Shown here in pieces: positions 7,308 through 16,277 of a stretch of DNA of 64,000 nucleotides (positions within the stretch are counted from its first letter, which is position 1; the number at the start of each line of letters is the position of its first letter). A program made the translations under genes and the position numbers. The notes beneath the pieces are model-generated. The model was not told where the DNA came from. It searched no databases and saw only the letters and a list, made by a program, of their open reading frames with translations. The stretch comes from Klebsiella variicola (lineage in GTDB: Bacteria > Pseudomonadota > Gammaproteobacteria > Enterobacterales > Enterobacteriaceae). The stretch covers positions 2,728,001-2,792,000 of the forward strand of contig NZ_CP010523.2 in NCBI RefSeq assembly GCF_000828055.2. Reading direction: 5' to 3'.

Positions 7308-9809
7308 ATGCGCCACGGCCCGGCTCATACCGTTACCGTCGTCAGCCTCTCCATCCTGCTGGGCGGACAGAGCGCGCCCTTGCACGCCCAGGCGACCTTT
7401 AATATGGATCTGCTGGAAAAAAACGACCATTTGCCGGCGGTGGATCTGCAGCGCTTCAATCAGCAAACGAGCCAGCCGCCTGGCGACTATCCGGTCAGCT
7501 GGCAGGTCAACGGCGTCACCCTGGATGCCCGTAAGATCATCACGTTTCGCCAGAATGACCGCGGGCAGCTGACGCCCTGCCTTAAGCCGGAAGATCTGCT
7601 GCAGGCCGGTGTTAATCCGGCCGTGCTATCCCAGGCGTCCGGCGCAACCTCCCGCTCATGTCCCGAACTCGCCACGCTGTTGCCGGGCAGTACGGTCAAT
7701 TTCGATTTTGCCCATCAGCGGCTGGCAATGACCCTTCCCCAGGCGCTGATGACGCGCCAGGCGAGGGATAATGTTCCTTCTGCGCTGTGGGATGAAGGTA
7801 TCAGCGCCTTTCAGAGCAATTACCGCTATTCAGGCGCCAGCCAGCGTACCCGCGAGGGCAACACTGAGCGCGATAACTATCTGATGTTGAAAAGTGGCGT
7901 GAACGCCGGCGCCTGGCGCCTGCGCGCCAGCAACAGCCTGACCGCCAACAGCGACGATAAGCCCCACTGGACCACCAGCGGCGCCTGGCTTGAGCGCGAT
8001 CTGACGCGCTGGCGGAGTGAACTGACGCTCGGGGATACCTTCACGTCGGGCGATGTGTTCGACGCGGTACAGTTTCAGGGAATTGCCCTCGCCTCCAGTG
8101 ATGCGATGCTCCCGGACTCGCAGAAAGGTTTTGCCCCGACCATCCGTGGGATAGCCAGAACCAACGCCCAGGTCACGGTTCGGCAAAATGGCTACGTGCT
8201 GTATCAAACCTACGTCACCCCTGGCGCGTTCGTGATTGACGATCTTTATCCCACCGCCAGTAGCGGCAATCTTGAGGTTGCCGTCAAAGAGTCGGATGGC
8301 GAAATCCGCCGCTTCACCCAGCCGTATGCATCGGTCACCAGCATGCAACGCGAAGGCAGCCTGAAATACAACCTGGTCGCCGGGCGCTATCATAGCGACG
8401 ATGCCAGCCAGCGGCCGTTGATGATGCAGTTGTCGCTGATGCGCGGGTTCGCCCACAACCTGACACTGTTTGGCGGACTGCAGAGCGCGGCGCAATACCA
8501 TAACCTCTCGTTCGGCGCGGGACAGGGGCTGGGTGATGCCGGGGCGCTCTCGCTGCAGCTGTTAAACGCCTGCGACCAGCACCAGCAGGATCCGATCGAT
8601 GGCCGGGCCTGGCAGCTCCAGTACAGCAAAGGTTTTGAACGTCTTGGCACGCAATTCACCTTCACCGGCTGGCGTTATTCGCATCAGCGCTATGCCACGC
8701 TGAGCGAGGCGTATTCCAGCCCGGATCCCGACGCCGACTCGCGGGATAACGACAACAAAAAAACGACCCTGCAAATCACCGCCAGCCAGAGCCTGCCGTA
8801 CGATATCACCCTCTATCTGAGTCTCGACCAGGACAGCTACTGGTCAGGGGGCGCCCCACAGCGTACCGCCAATATGGGGATCAGCAGCCAGGTTCACGGT
8901 ATCGCGTGGTCGCTCAGCTACAGCGATGCGCACAGTAGCGACGGAGAAGAGGAGAATGACGAGCCGCATTCCGATAAAGTGGTGACGTTGTCACTTTCAG
9001 TAGCACTGAGCCACCTGCTACCGGGGAGCTATGCCGGCTATACCCTGACCTCCTCCCGCCACAGCGCCGACAGTCAGATGGTCAGTCTCAATGGCACCAT
9101 GCTGGATAATCACGCGCTCAGCTACGCCGTCAGCCAAACCCTCGATCAGCAAAACGGGCACAGCGGCAGCCTGACGGCCGGCTACAGCAGTGGAAGAGGC
9201 GATCTGAATATCGGCTACAGCCGTGACTCGCAGGCCACTCGCCTGAACTACGGCGCCAGCGGGGGTATCCTGATTCACCGCCACGGGGTGGTCTTTACGC
9301 CGGAAATGAATGGCGCTGTCGTCCTGATTGACGCCGGTGGCGCAGGCGGTGTGACCCTCGCCAACCAGAGAACCATCGCCACCAATCGCGACGGGTACGC
9401 CGTGCTGCCCTTCGCTACCGCCTATCACCGCAACGACGTCGCCCTCGACAGCCACTCGCTACCGGAGAATGTGGATCTGGATAACAGCACCGTGACGCGG
9501 GTGCCCACTAAGGACGCGGTGGTGCTGGCGCGTTTTCACACCCACGTTGGTTATAAGGCGCTGTTTACGCTGCAGTCGCAGGGACAACCGCTGCCCTTTG
9601 GCAGCGAAGTGCGCGCCAAAGACACCAGCAGCATCGTTGCCAGCGAGGGTCAGGTGTACCTCGCCGGCCTGGCGCCGAAAGGCACCCTGTATGCACAATG
9701 GGGGCCAGGCCCTCAGCAGCACTGTACTGCCCGCTACGATCTCACCCCGACGCTGGCGCAGACACCCCATCCACTCATTTTACAGCAGACGTTAACATGT
9801 CCTTTTTAA
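7308..9809 (+). CDS. outer-membrane fimbrial usher (PapC/FimD family)
   Basis: An 833-residue usher. The signal peptide ends near HAQA and the N-terminal chaperone-binding domain follows (FNMDLLEKNDHLPAVDLQRF). The 24-strand beta barrel and plug come next, with typical stretches such as LRLRASNS-type strands, GQVTVRQNGY-type plug sequence (INAQVTVRQNGYVLY) and DDLYPTASSGNLEV. Two C-terminal domains end with a cysteine pair. It forms the outer-membrane pore through which subunits are polymerised. It starts 15 bases after the chaperone and overlaps the adhesin gene by 13 bases, so the operon is tightly coupled. Confidence 0.92.
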   Translation: MRHGPAHTVTVVSLSILLGGQSAPLHAQATFNMDLLEKNDHLPAVDLQRFNQQTSQPPGDYPVSWQVNGVTLDARKIITFRQNDRGQLTPCLKPEDLLQAGVNPAVLSQASGATSRSCPELATLLPGSTVNFDFAHQRLAMTLPQALMTRQARDNVPSALWDEGISAFQSNYRYSGASQRTREGNTERDNYLMLKSGVNAGAWRLRASNSLTANSDDKPHWTTSGAWLERDLTRWRSELTLGDTFTSGDVFDAVQFQGIALASSDAMLPDSQKGFAPTIRGIARTNAQVTVRQNGYVLYQTYVTPGAFVIDDLYPTASSGNLEVAVKESDGEIRRFTQPYASVTSMQREGSLKYNLVAGRYHSDDASQRPLMMQLSLMRGFAHNLTLFGGLQSAAQYHNLSFGAGQGLGDAGALSLQLLNACDQHQQDPIDGRAWQLQYSKGFERLGTQFTFTGWRYSHQRYATLSEAYSSPDPDADSRDNDNKKTTLQITASQSLPYDITLYLSLDQDSYWSGGAPQRTANMGISSQVHGIAWSLSYSDAHSSDGEEENDEPHSDKVVTLSLSVALSHLLPGSYAGYTLTSSRHSADSQMVSLNGTMLDNHALSYAVSQTLDQQNGHSGSLTAGYSSGRGDLNIGYSRDSQATRLNYGASGGILIHRHGVVFTPEMNGAVVLIDAGGAGGVTLANQRTIATNRDGYAVLPFATAYHRNDVALDSHSLPENVDLDNSTVTRVPTKDAVVLARFHTHVGYKALFTLQSQGQPLPFGSEVRAKDTSSIVASEGQVYLAGLAPKGTLYAQWGPGPQQHCTARYDLTPTLAQTPHPLILQQTLTCPF

Positions 9810-10801
9810 CTCTCCTGCGTCGGGCCACCCTGACGCTGTTACTCGCCCTGTTACCCCCCGCCAGCGGATGGGCCTGTACGCCGGTGTTTGTCCGCGGCCA
9901 GGCCACCACCCTTCGGCTGAACGTAGGGCAACTCACCGTGCCGGCTGACGCCAGACCGGGCACCCCGCTGTATCACAAAAGTTTCGCCTGGAACCGCCTT
10001 AGCGACGGCGGCGAACAGTGGATCCGCTGTGCGGACGACCCGCGTGGGCTGTCGCCGCTACAGCTGAACAGTTTGCTGTCCGGGGGAGCGACGCGACCGA
10101 CGGTTTATCAAACCAATCTCGCCGGCATTGGCGTTCGCGTATCGCTGCGCGCTATCGGCGGCTATGGCGGTTTTCCTGACCGGCCGACGCCCTCGCCGTT
10201 TAGCCAACGGGTGAACAATCCGGCCATATTGCCTGATGCGGTGTGGAAACTGGGCTATTTCCGCCTGACGATTGAGCTTATTAAAACCGGTCCCGCGGCG
10301 ACACCGGGCGAGCTTGAGTATCACAGCGAGCACTTTTTAATGGCAGAGCATACCCCGCTGGCCGCGTTAGACTTAAGCGGCAGGGTCAACACCGCGGGAT
10401 GTTCCGTGAATGACGCCACGCCAGCGCTGATTAAGCTGCCCGCCGCGATGCTTGACCACTTCGGCGGCGTCGGCAAAACCACCGGCGACACGCCTTTCGC
10501 GCTGCAACTGGATTGCAACAGCGCTGTGACTATTTCCCTGCGTGTTGACGGCGCGGAGCCCCTCACCGCCCGGGGGCATGGCGTTCTGCGCAATGACGCC
10601 ACGGACGATCGGGCGCAGGGTATCGGTGTGCAACTGCTTTACCATCGCCAGCCGGTTTCCCTGAATCATGAGATGACGCTGGGCAGCGCGAGTGCGGGCC
10701 GGTTTATCCTGCCGCTCACGGCCCGCTACTACCAGACCCGTCCCCGGATCACCGCCGGTCAGGTGTCGGCCGTCGCGACCTATACCTTACATTATGACTA
10801 G
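9797..10801 (+). CDS. fimbrial tip adhesin, two-domain
   Basis: A 334-residue protein with a signal peptide (MSFLTLLRRATLTLLLALLP, cleavage near GWA). An N-terminal domain without pilin signature (about 26-185) is the presumed ligand-binding lectin domain. A C-terminal pilin domain follows (LDLSGRVNTAGCSVND, second cysteine at LDCNSAVTISL, end TYTLHYD with penultimate Y). I start at ATG 9797, inside the usher 3' end. The receptor is unknown. As the last gene of a four-gene operon with only one shaft subunit, it should cap the fibre. Confidence 0.85.
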   Translation: MSFLTLLRRATLTLLLALLPPASGWACTPVFVRGQATTLRLNVGQLTVPADARPGTPLYHKSFAWNRLSDGGEQWIRCADDPRGLSPLQLNSLLSGGATRPTVYQTNLAGIGVRVSLRAIGGYGGFPDRPTPSPFSQRVNNPAILPDAVWKLGYFRLTIELIKTGPAATPGELEYHSEHFLMAEHTPLAALDLSGRVNTAGCSVNDATPALIKLPAAMLDHFGGVGKTTGDTPFALQLDCNSAVTISLRVDGAEPLTARGHGVLRNDATDDRAQGIGVQLLYHRQPVSLNHEMTLGSASAGRFILPLTARYYQTRPRITAGQVSAVATYTLHYD

Positions 10802-10933
10802 GCGATGGCGAACCGACGGATGAAGGAATTGCTCTGACCCACGAATCGTAAGAGAATAGCCGCTACACGCGACGATCTGATTACACGGGAGTTCATCATC
10901 AGCCATTCTCGTCGATTCCCCTTAGCCAGCAAA

Positions 10934-12226
10934 GTGGCGCTGGCCGGTGCGGCCGTCATTGCCGTGGGCATGCTGTTCAGCTGCACCAGTAAGGCCCCTA
11001 AATCCCTTGTCACGGCACCGAACACTACCGCCGTCAAAGCCAGCCAGACGCACCGGGAGCCGGTACGCGGCGTGTGGCTCACCACCGTGTCGCGCCTTGA
11101 CTGGCCGCCGGTCGGGTCGATTATCGCCAGCACGCCGGAAAGCCGCATCACGCAGCAGAAGCTGGCGCTGATCGCCAAACTCGATAACCTGCAGCGCCTG
11201 GGTATCAACACCGTCTTTTTCCAGGTGAAACCCGACGGCACGGCGCTCTGGCGGTCGGACATTCTGCCGTGGTCCGATATGCTGACCGGCAAAATCGGCG
11301 AATACCCCGGCTACGATCCGCTGCAGTTTATGCTGGATGAAGCGCACAAGCGCGGTATGAAGGTTCACGCATGGTTTAACCCCTATCGTGTCTCAGTTAA
11401 CACCAAACCGTCGACCGTTGCCGAGCTGAATAACACCCTCACGCAGGTGCCGGCCAGCGTGTTCGTCCTGCACCGTAACTGGATCCGCACCGCCAGCGAT
11501 CGCTTTGTCCTCGACCCGGGCATTCCCGAAGCACGGGACTGGATCACCAGCATCGTCGCTGAAGTGGTGCAGAACTACCCGATTGACGGCGTGCAGTTCG
11601 ACGACTATTTCTACACCGAAACCGCCTCTTCCCCGCTTAACGACAATGAAACCTTCCGCCGTTACGGACAGGGTTACGCCTCGAAGGGCGACTGGCGCCG
11701 GCATAACACCCAGCAGCTCATAGCCCAGGTTTCCACTACTATCAAAAAGCTCAATCCGAACGTCGAGTTTGGCGTGAGCCCGGCCGGGGTGTGGCGCAAC
11801 CGCTCGCACGATCCGGCGGGGTCCGATACCCGTGGCGCGGCCGCCTATGATGAGTCCTATGCCGATACCCGCAGCTGGGTGCAGCAGGGACTGCTCGACT
11901 ACATCGCGCCGCAGATCTACTGGCCGTTTGCCCGCGATGCCGCGCGCTATGATGTGCTGGCCAACTGGTGGGCCGAGGTGGTTAAGCCGACGCATACCCG
12001 GCTGTATATCGGCGTGGCGCTGTACAAAGTGGGTGAGCCGTCCAAAAATGAGCCTGACTGGACGGTGGATGGCGGCGTGCCGGAGCTGAAAAAGCAGCTC
12101 GACCTCAATGAAACTCTGCCGCAGATCCAGGGCACGATCCTGTTCCGCGAAAATAACCTCAATCAGCCGCAAACCCGGCAGGCGGTCAACTATCTGCGCA
12201 GCCGCTGGGGGCAACCGCAAAGCTAA
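10934..12226 (+). CDS. digH: DigH-like glycan hydrolase lipoprotein (GH10-like, DUF187)
   Basis: This matches E. coli DigH/YddW, the outer-membrane lipoprotein that cleaves glycan strands stripped of stem peptides during septation. Characteristic stretches are RGVWLTTVSRLDWPP, NTVFFQVKPDGTALW, HAWFNPYRVS, DGVQFDDYFY and YIAPQIYWPF. The lipobox LFSC lies at residues 14-17 if GTG 10934 is the start. That start leaves no basic n-region, however. The open frame continues upstream through SHSRRFPLASK to an ATC at 10898 placed six bases after GGGAG, so the natural start may have been at 10898. Downstream it is convergent with hipA. Confidence 0.85.
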   Translation: MALAGAAVIAVGMLFSCTSKAPKSLVTAPNTTAVKASQTHREPVRGVWLTTVSRLDWPPVGSIIASTPESRITQQKLALIAKLDNLQRLGINTVFFQVKPDGTALWRSDILPWSDMLTGKIGEYPGYDPLQFMLDEAHKRGMKVHAWFNPYRVSVNTKPSTVAELNNTLTQVPASVFVLHRNWIRTASDRFVLDPGIPEARDWITSIVAEVVQNYPIDGVQFDDYFYTETASSPLNDNETFRRYGQGYASKGDWRRHNTQQLIAQVSTTIKKLNPNVEFGVSPAGVWRNRSHDPAGSDTRGAAAYDESYADTRSWVQQGLLDYIAPQIYWPFARDAARYDVLANWWAEVVKPTHTRLYIGVALYKVGEPSKNEPDWTVDGGVPELKKQLDLNETLPQIQGTILFRENNLNQPQTRQAVNYLRSRWGQPQS

Positions 12227-12242
12227 CCGCCAACCGGTTCTG

Positions 12243-13565
12243 CTATAGCGCCTGCAGCCCTTGCTGCAGGCGGGCGTGCAGCTTCAGCATATTTTCCGTA
12301 ATGGCCCGCCAGACGTGGGTGGAAAAGTCCGCCGGCAGCGTCCGGCGAGCGCTTTCGATTGCCTGCGGCACATGCCCGGCAAACTCCTGGAGGATCGCCA
12401 GCATCTGCTCCCCAGGAAAGTTCACCGCTTTGGCGGTTGCCAGAAAATGACGCGGATAGATAGCGTTAATCTCTGTTTTCCGCCCTTTTGTGGCATTGAG
12501 CCCCATCGACAGCTTCAGGTCGCGCAGATGCAGTCCCGTGCCTCCCAGCACCGGAAACGCCGAAATGATGTCGTAGAACGGCGTTAGACGGTAGCTGCCA
12601 CCGGGCAGCAAAAAGAGCGAGAAGTTCTTCGCATGCCCGTCCGTTGCCCCAACCAGCCACTGAAAAACCATGAATTTCATAAAGTCTGCGCGATCTTTCA
12701 GGGCTTCACTGGAGCCCAGCAGAAAGGCCATGATTGCCGCAATACCCGGCCCGCCGTCAGATTCATATTTCATCGACGACGGGATGCCAAAGGCCTGACA
12801 CAGATCCTCCTGCGGCAGACGCAGCAGCACCCGTCCCTCCTGCGCCCAGCGCCGGTCAAAGCGGGTCACCGCCAGCGCGCGGATCCGCGGCGTGGTGATA
12901 ATCTCTGCCTCCGGCACCGCCAGGCCCAGTTCCCTGGCCAGCGCCAGGCACAGAAACTCGTTATCCACGCTTTCACGCAGATCCAGCGTCGCATTAGGCT
13001 GCTTTATCTCGCCGATGGGCAGTTTAATGATATGCGTGGTCGGCGTGGTGCCCTGCGGAATACACCAGTGCCCGCCCATCCGCAGCAGCGCCGTTTTCTC
13101 CTGGGCGCCGGCCACCGAGATACGGAAATCATCCTGGCCGGTAATCATCCCGAGAGGGATATCCGACTGGTAGGCGGTCAGCAAAGCGGTGAGCTGCGCC
13201 TCATCCAGCGTCTGCCAGCGCAACCCCTCAAGGTGCGCCTCTTCCCCCGGCGGTAGCAGAGTCACCGCCCCTACGCTATCCCGTCCCACTTCGGCCAGCA
13301 GATCGAACGGCTGCTTCGAGCGCGCCTGATAGCGCCTGACGATCCGATCGCGGACCTGCGGGCTGTCGGGCAGCAGATTATCAAAATAGTGATACACCGC
13401 GTCGGCGGTGATATTGCCATACTGCAGCGGCAGCGAGAGGGAGAGCGGTCTGGCGCGCGGGCTGCGCAGCCACTCTTCGTCATAGCGAAAACTGTGCGCC
13501 CCGTTAGCCTGGCGGGTTAAGGTGCCCACGCGCACATTGTTCATCCAGGTGGTAAGCGTCGCCAT
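12243..13565 (-). CDS. hipA: HipA toxin, serine/threonine kinase
   Basis: The 440-residue protein is the same length as E. coli HipA and colinear with it. HipA phosphorylates glutamyl-tRNA synthetase and induces growth arrest and persistence. Key positions are in register: S150 (autophosphorylation, RISVAG), K157, K181, D309 (GATDGHAKN) and D332 (FYDIISAF). The residues altered in the high-persistence hipA7 allele (G22 and D291) are wild type. Its ATG shares one base with the hipB stop (TAATG). A 9-base inverted repeat (12249-12272) overlaps its 3' end and may end transcription. Confidence 0.95.
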   Translation of the reverse strand: MATLTTWMNNVRVGTLTRQANGAHSFRYDEEWLRSPRARPLSLSLPLQYGNITADAVYHYFDNLLPDSPQVRDRIVRRYQARSKQPFDLLAEVGRDSVGAVTLLPPGEEAHLEGLRWQTLDEAQLTALLTAYQSDIPLGMITGQDDFRISVAGAQEKTALLRMGGHWCIPQGTTPTTHIIKLPIGEIKQPNATLDLRESVDNEFLCLALARELGLAVPEAEIITTPRIRALAVTRFDRRWAQEGRVLLRLPQEDLCQAFGIPSSMKYESDGGPGIAAIMAFLLGSSEALKDRADFMKFMVFQWLVGATDGHAKNFSLFLLPGGSYRLTPFYDIISAFPVLGGTGLHLRDLKLSMGLNATKGRKTEINAIYPRHFLATAKAVNFPGEQMLAILQEFAGHVPQAIESARRTLPADFSTHVWRAITENMLKLHARLQQGLQAL

Positions 13566-13831
13566 TACCAGTCAAGGTCCGTGTTGTTATCGGGAGCCGG
13601 CGCCGTCTCTGTGGCTTTGGCGTTCAGCGTCATCACCACCCCTAGCGACTGGAGGATCTTAAACAGCGTGGTTAAGGTGGTTTTGTCGGGGTGATTTTCA
13701 AAATTGGACAGTGTGGCCTGCTTAATGCCGATCCGCCTGGCCAGCGCATCCTGGGTCCAGTGGTTCTGCTGGCGCAGCAGCTTCAGATAATTGGCCAGCT
13801 GCACGGGACTGTATATCTGCGGGGAATTCAT
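13565..13831 (-). CDS. hipB: HipB antitoxin, XRE-family repressor
   Basis: The 88-residue protein is the same length as E. coli HipB, with an HTH covering WTQDALARRIGIKQATLSNF and the C-terminal strand that pairs across the dimer. It neutralises HipA and represses the operon. I start at ATG 13831 (AAGG upstream; the protein then begins MNSPQIYSPVQLANYL as in E. coli) rather than the two in-frame ATGs up to 13852. The acidic tail ends NNTDLDW, matching the flexible C-terminal Trp tail of the E. coli antitoxin. It precedes and overlaps hipA. Confidence 0.95.
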   Translation of the reverse strand: MNSPQIYSPVQLANYLKLLRQQNHWTQDALARRIGIKQATLSNFENHPDKTTLTTLFKILQSLGVVMTLNAKATETAPAPDNNTDLDW

Positions 13832-13853
13832 CGCCTTGTTCCTCACCATCATT

Positions 13854-13955
13854 TATCCCCCTATCGGGATAAATTTGGTTTTATACCCTGCAGGGGATAA
13901 TGTCAAGATTATACCCTGGTGGGGATAGGTGGGTGATTATCCTTGAGTGGGGATA
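13854..13955. promoter_or_regulatory. hipBA operator array, four phased HipB sites
   Basis: Four copies of the HipB consensus TATCC-N8-GGATA start at 13854, 13882, 13910 and 13938, exactly 28 bases apart. Copies 1 and 4 are perfect; copies 2 and 3 read TATAC in the left arm. The first lies 22 bases upstream of the hipB start. The spacing matches cooperative HipB/HipAB binding known in E. coli. Confidence 0.88.
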
Positions 13956-13991
13956 AAACAGGAAGGATGGTGGCCAGAGACACCTTTACAT

Positions 13992-14019
13992 GCCCGGTGA
14001 CGGCTGCGCCTTACCGGGC
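13992..14019. repeat. REP-like palindromic element
   Basis: Imperfect palindrome with arms GCCCGGT (13992-13998) and ACCGGGC (14013-14019), flanked by CCTAC. This is the form of the dispersed REP/PU units of Klebsiella intergenic regions. It lies between hipBA and the 3' end of hpxT. Confidence 0.6.
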
Positions 14020-14055
14020 CTACGAGCTGTCTCTGCCCGCGCCGTAACGATCCAG

Positions 14056-14081
14056 GCCGGGCAAACGCAGCGCCGCCCGGC
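14056..14081. repeat. REP-like palindromic element, second copy
   Basis: Arms GCCGGGC (14056-14062) and GCCCGGC (14075-14081) enclose a 12-base loop. It forms a pair with the element at 13992, like a short BIME. It lies 16 bases beyond the hpxT stop and may stabilise the hpxPQT transcript end. Confidence 0.55.
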
Positions 14082-14096
14082 ATCGGGCAGCCGGGT

Positions 14097-14423
14097 TTAG
14101 CTGCCGCGGTAGGTCGACCACCCGCCCGGGGCGATGAGAAACGGCAGATGGAAATGGTCATCTGCCGCCTCGCCGATAACAAAATCAATCTGCGCCCGGG
14201 TAAAGACGCTCTCCCGCCCGGCGCGGGCAAACCACGCCCCGGTTTCCGCCGTTAAGCAATAGCTCCCCGCCGGCAGCGGTGCGGCGCTAAAGGTGGCGAT
14301 ACGCCCCTGGGCGTTGGTCACCAGGGTCACCAGCGTCTCGCCCTCCCGACTCAGGCTGACCGTCACGCCTTCCGCCGGCCTGCCGGTGGAAATATCCAGA
14401 ATATGGGTGCTCAGGGTACTCAT
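14097..14423 (-). CDS. hpxT: 5-hydroxyisourate hydrolase (transthyretin-like)
   Basis: The 108-residue enzyme hydrolyses 5-hydroxyisourate, the HpxO product, to OHCU. Family signatures are the N-terminal LSTHILDISTGRPA and the C-terminal YRGS tetrapeptide, with the conserved H and R of the active site in place. No signal peptide is present, so it is cytosolic. It is the last gene of hpxPQT and overlaps hpxQ by four bases (ATGA). Confidence 0.93.
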   Translation of the reverse strand: MSTLSTHILDISTGRPAEGVTVSLSREGETLVTLVTNAQGRIATFSAAPLPAGSYCLTAETGAWFARAGRESVFTRAQIDFVIGEAADDHFHLPFLIAPGGWSTYRGS

Positions 14424-14920
14424 TCGCCAATCACTCCTTCCAGTCTTAACATCGTAATCTCTCGCAGCTGGGCAAGCGCCTCAGTCACTTCTTCGTCGGC
14501 GGTATGCTGCAGTCGGCGCGTCAGCGCCTGTAAAATCGCTTCGCCGCTGCGCCCTTTGGCGCGGATTAAAAACACCCGGCCAAAACGGGCCTCGTAGCGG
14601 GCATTGCCCTCCTGCAGGGCCTGCGCGAGCCGCTCATTCTCGCTGTCCACCGCCGACTGCTCCTGGCGCGACAGCGCCGCGTGCGCCTGGCCGCCGGTCG
14701 GCTTTTCACCGATCCGCGGATGGGCGCTGAGCGCCGCGTTCAGCTCGTCCTCTCCCCAGTAATCCATCGCCTCACGGGCGGTCTGCAGTAGCGCATGACG
14801 GCTGGCAAAAGGTCGCAAGTTCACCAGCGTCTCGCCCCAGGCCGGGATCGCCACGCAGGGGGCCAGCAGCCCCACTGCCTCATCTTTACTCAGGCCGTTA
14901 AACTGACTCAGCGCGATCAT
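14420..14920 (-). CDS. hpxQ: OHCU decarboxylase
   Basis: The 166-residue enzyme converts 2-oxo-4-hydroxy-4-carboxy-5-ureidoimidazoline to S-allantoin. The catalytic histidine is H67 in SAHPRIGEKP, with the family's FASRHALL and AMDYWGEDEL segments. It is the middle gene of hpxPQT: its start overlaps the hpxP 3' end by 23 bases and its stop overlaps the hpxT start, so the three are translated together. Length is typical. Confidence 0.93.
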   Translation of the reverse strand: MIALSQFNGLSKDEAVGLLAPCVAIPAWGETLVNLRPFASRHALLQTAREAMDYWGEDELNAALSAHPRIGEKPTGGQAHAALSRQEQSAVDSENERLAQALQEGNARYEARFGRVFLIRAKGRSGEAILQALTRRLQHTADEEVTEALAQLREITMLRLEGVIGE

Positions 14921-16277
14921 CCTGACTCCTTATCGTTTTCGTCGCCGCCTGCTCCTGCGGCAGAATAAGGTTCAGCGCTATCGCTACCAGCCCACCGCTG
15001 GTGGCCGCCGAACCGAACAGATCGCCGACCATCGGCGGAAAATGGCTGAGAAACGCCGGCACTGACTCCACGCCAAGGCCAGCACCAAACGCCAGCCCCA
15101 CAATCAGCACATCGCGACGGCTCAGCGGGGTCTGGGTAATAATCCGGATCCCGGCCGCCACTACACAGCCAAACATCACCATCGTGGCGCCCCCCAGCAC
15201 CGGCGCCGGGATCTGCCGCAGCAGTTCGCCCACCGGGGGAAACAGTCCAAGCAGGATCAGAATCACGCCAATGTAGCGTCCGACATAGCGGCTGGCCACC
15301 CCGGTCATCTGGATCACGCCGTTGTTCTGCGCGAAGGTGGTGTTCGGAAAAGCACAGAGCATGGCGGCCACCATACAGCTGACACCGTCCGCCAGGATAC
15401 CGCCCTTCAGCCGGTTACGAAAAGCGTGATCATCAATAGACTGTTGCGAAATCAGCGAGTTGGCCGTCAGATCGCCCACCGCCTCCAGAATACAAACCAG
15501 CGACACCAGGGCGACCGGCAGAAATATCGCGCTGTTAAACTGAAAGCCGAACGGAAACAGCGTCGGCAGGCGAAACAGAGTGTCGCCCAGGCTGTGAAGA
15601 TGGAACTGACCGCTCAGCCCTGCCGCGACGCAGCCCACGGCAATGCCCACCACCACCGAGGAGAGACGCAGCCAGCGGTTTTTGGCGCAGCTCAGCAGGA
15701 CGATAACCCCGAGGGTGCCCGCCCCGAGTGCGATGTTGCTCATGCTGGCGAAATCCTCGGCCTTTTCCCCACCGCACCAGTTGATGACGCTGACTTTGAT
15801 CAGACTGATGCCGATCAGCGCAATCACGCTGCCGGTGATAATGGGGGTAAAGATTTTTTTCAGCGGCTCAATAAAACGGCTGACAATCACCGGCACCAGA
15901 GCGGCGACAAAGTTAACGCCAAACAGCATTGCCATCATATCCTGCGGCCCGCCGCCCTGCGCTTTTACCCACATCCCTCCGGCCACCGTCACGCCGAGGA
16001 AGGCGAAGCTGGTGCCCTGCATGCAGATCATCCCGGCGCCAACGCCCCCTACCCGATTGGACTGCAGAAAGGTGCCAATGCCCGAGGCCAGTAGCGACAT
16101 ACTGATGAGATACGGCAGCCAGTCGCCAAGCCCGAGGGTAGCGCCGATGATCAGCGGCGGCGTGATGATCCCCACCAGGCCCGCCAGCACATGCTGGAGA
16201 GCGCTGAAAAAGGCCGGAAGCGGTGGGATCCGCTGTTCAAGGCCGTAAAGCAAGCCACTGTAATGTTCGTCAGACAT
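14898..16277 (-). CDS. hpxP: purine/urate permease (NCS2 family)
   Basis: A 459-residue inner-membrane transporter of the nucleobase-cation symporter 2 family (UacT/XanP-like) with about 14 hydrophobic segments. It has the NCS2 regions GVGAGMICMQGTSFAF and AFPNTTFAQNNGVI, the latter resembling the family substrate-site motif. By position in the hpx cluster it imports urate or another oxidised purine. I start at MSDEHYSG (16277), with GGGA eight bases upstream, instead of the frame's first ATG at 16307. It is divergent from hpxO. Confidence 0.88.
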   Translation of the reverse strand: MSDEHYSGLLYGLEQRIPPLPAFFSALQHVLAGLVGIITPPLIIGATLGLGDWLPYLISMSLLASGIGTFLQSNRVGGVGAGMICMQGTSFAFLGVTVAGGMWVKAQGGGPQDMMAMLFGVNFVAALVPVIVSRFIEPLKKIFTPIITGSVIALIGISLIKVSVINWCGGEKAEDFASMSNIALGAGTLGVIVLLSCAKNRWLRLSSVVVGIAVGCVAAGLSGQFHLHSLGDTLFRLPTLFPFGFQFNSAIFLPVALVSLVCILEAVGDLTANSLISQQSIDDHAFRNRLKGGILADGVSCMVAAMLCAFPNTTFAQNNGVIQMTGVASRYVGRYIGVILILLGLFPPVGELLRQIPAPVLGGATMVMFGCVVAAGIRIITQTPLSRRDVLIVGLAFGAGLGVESVPAFLSHFPPMVGDLFGSAATSGGLVAIALNLILPQEQAATKTIRSQDDRAESV

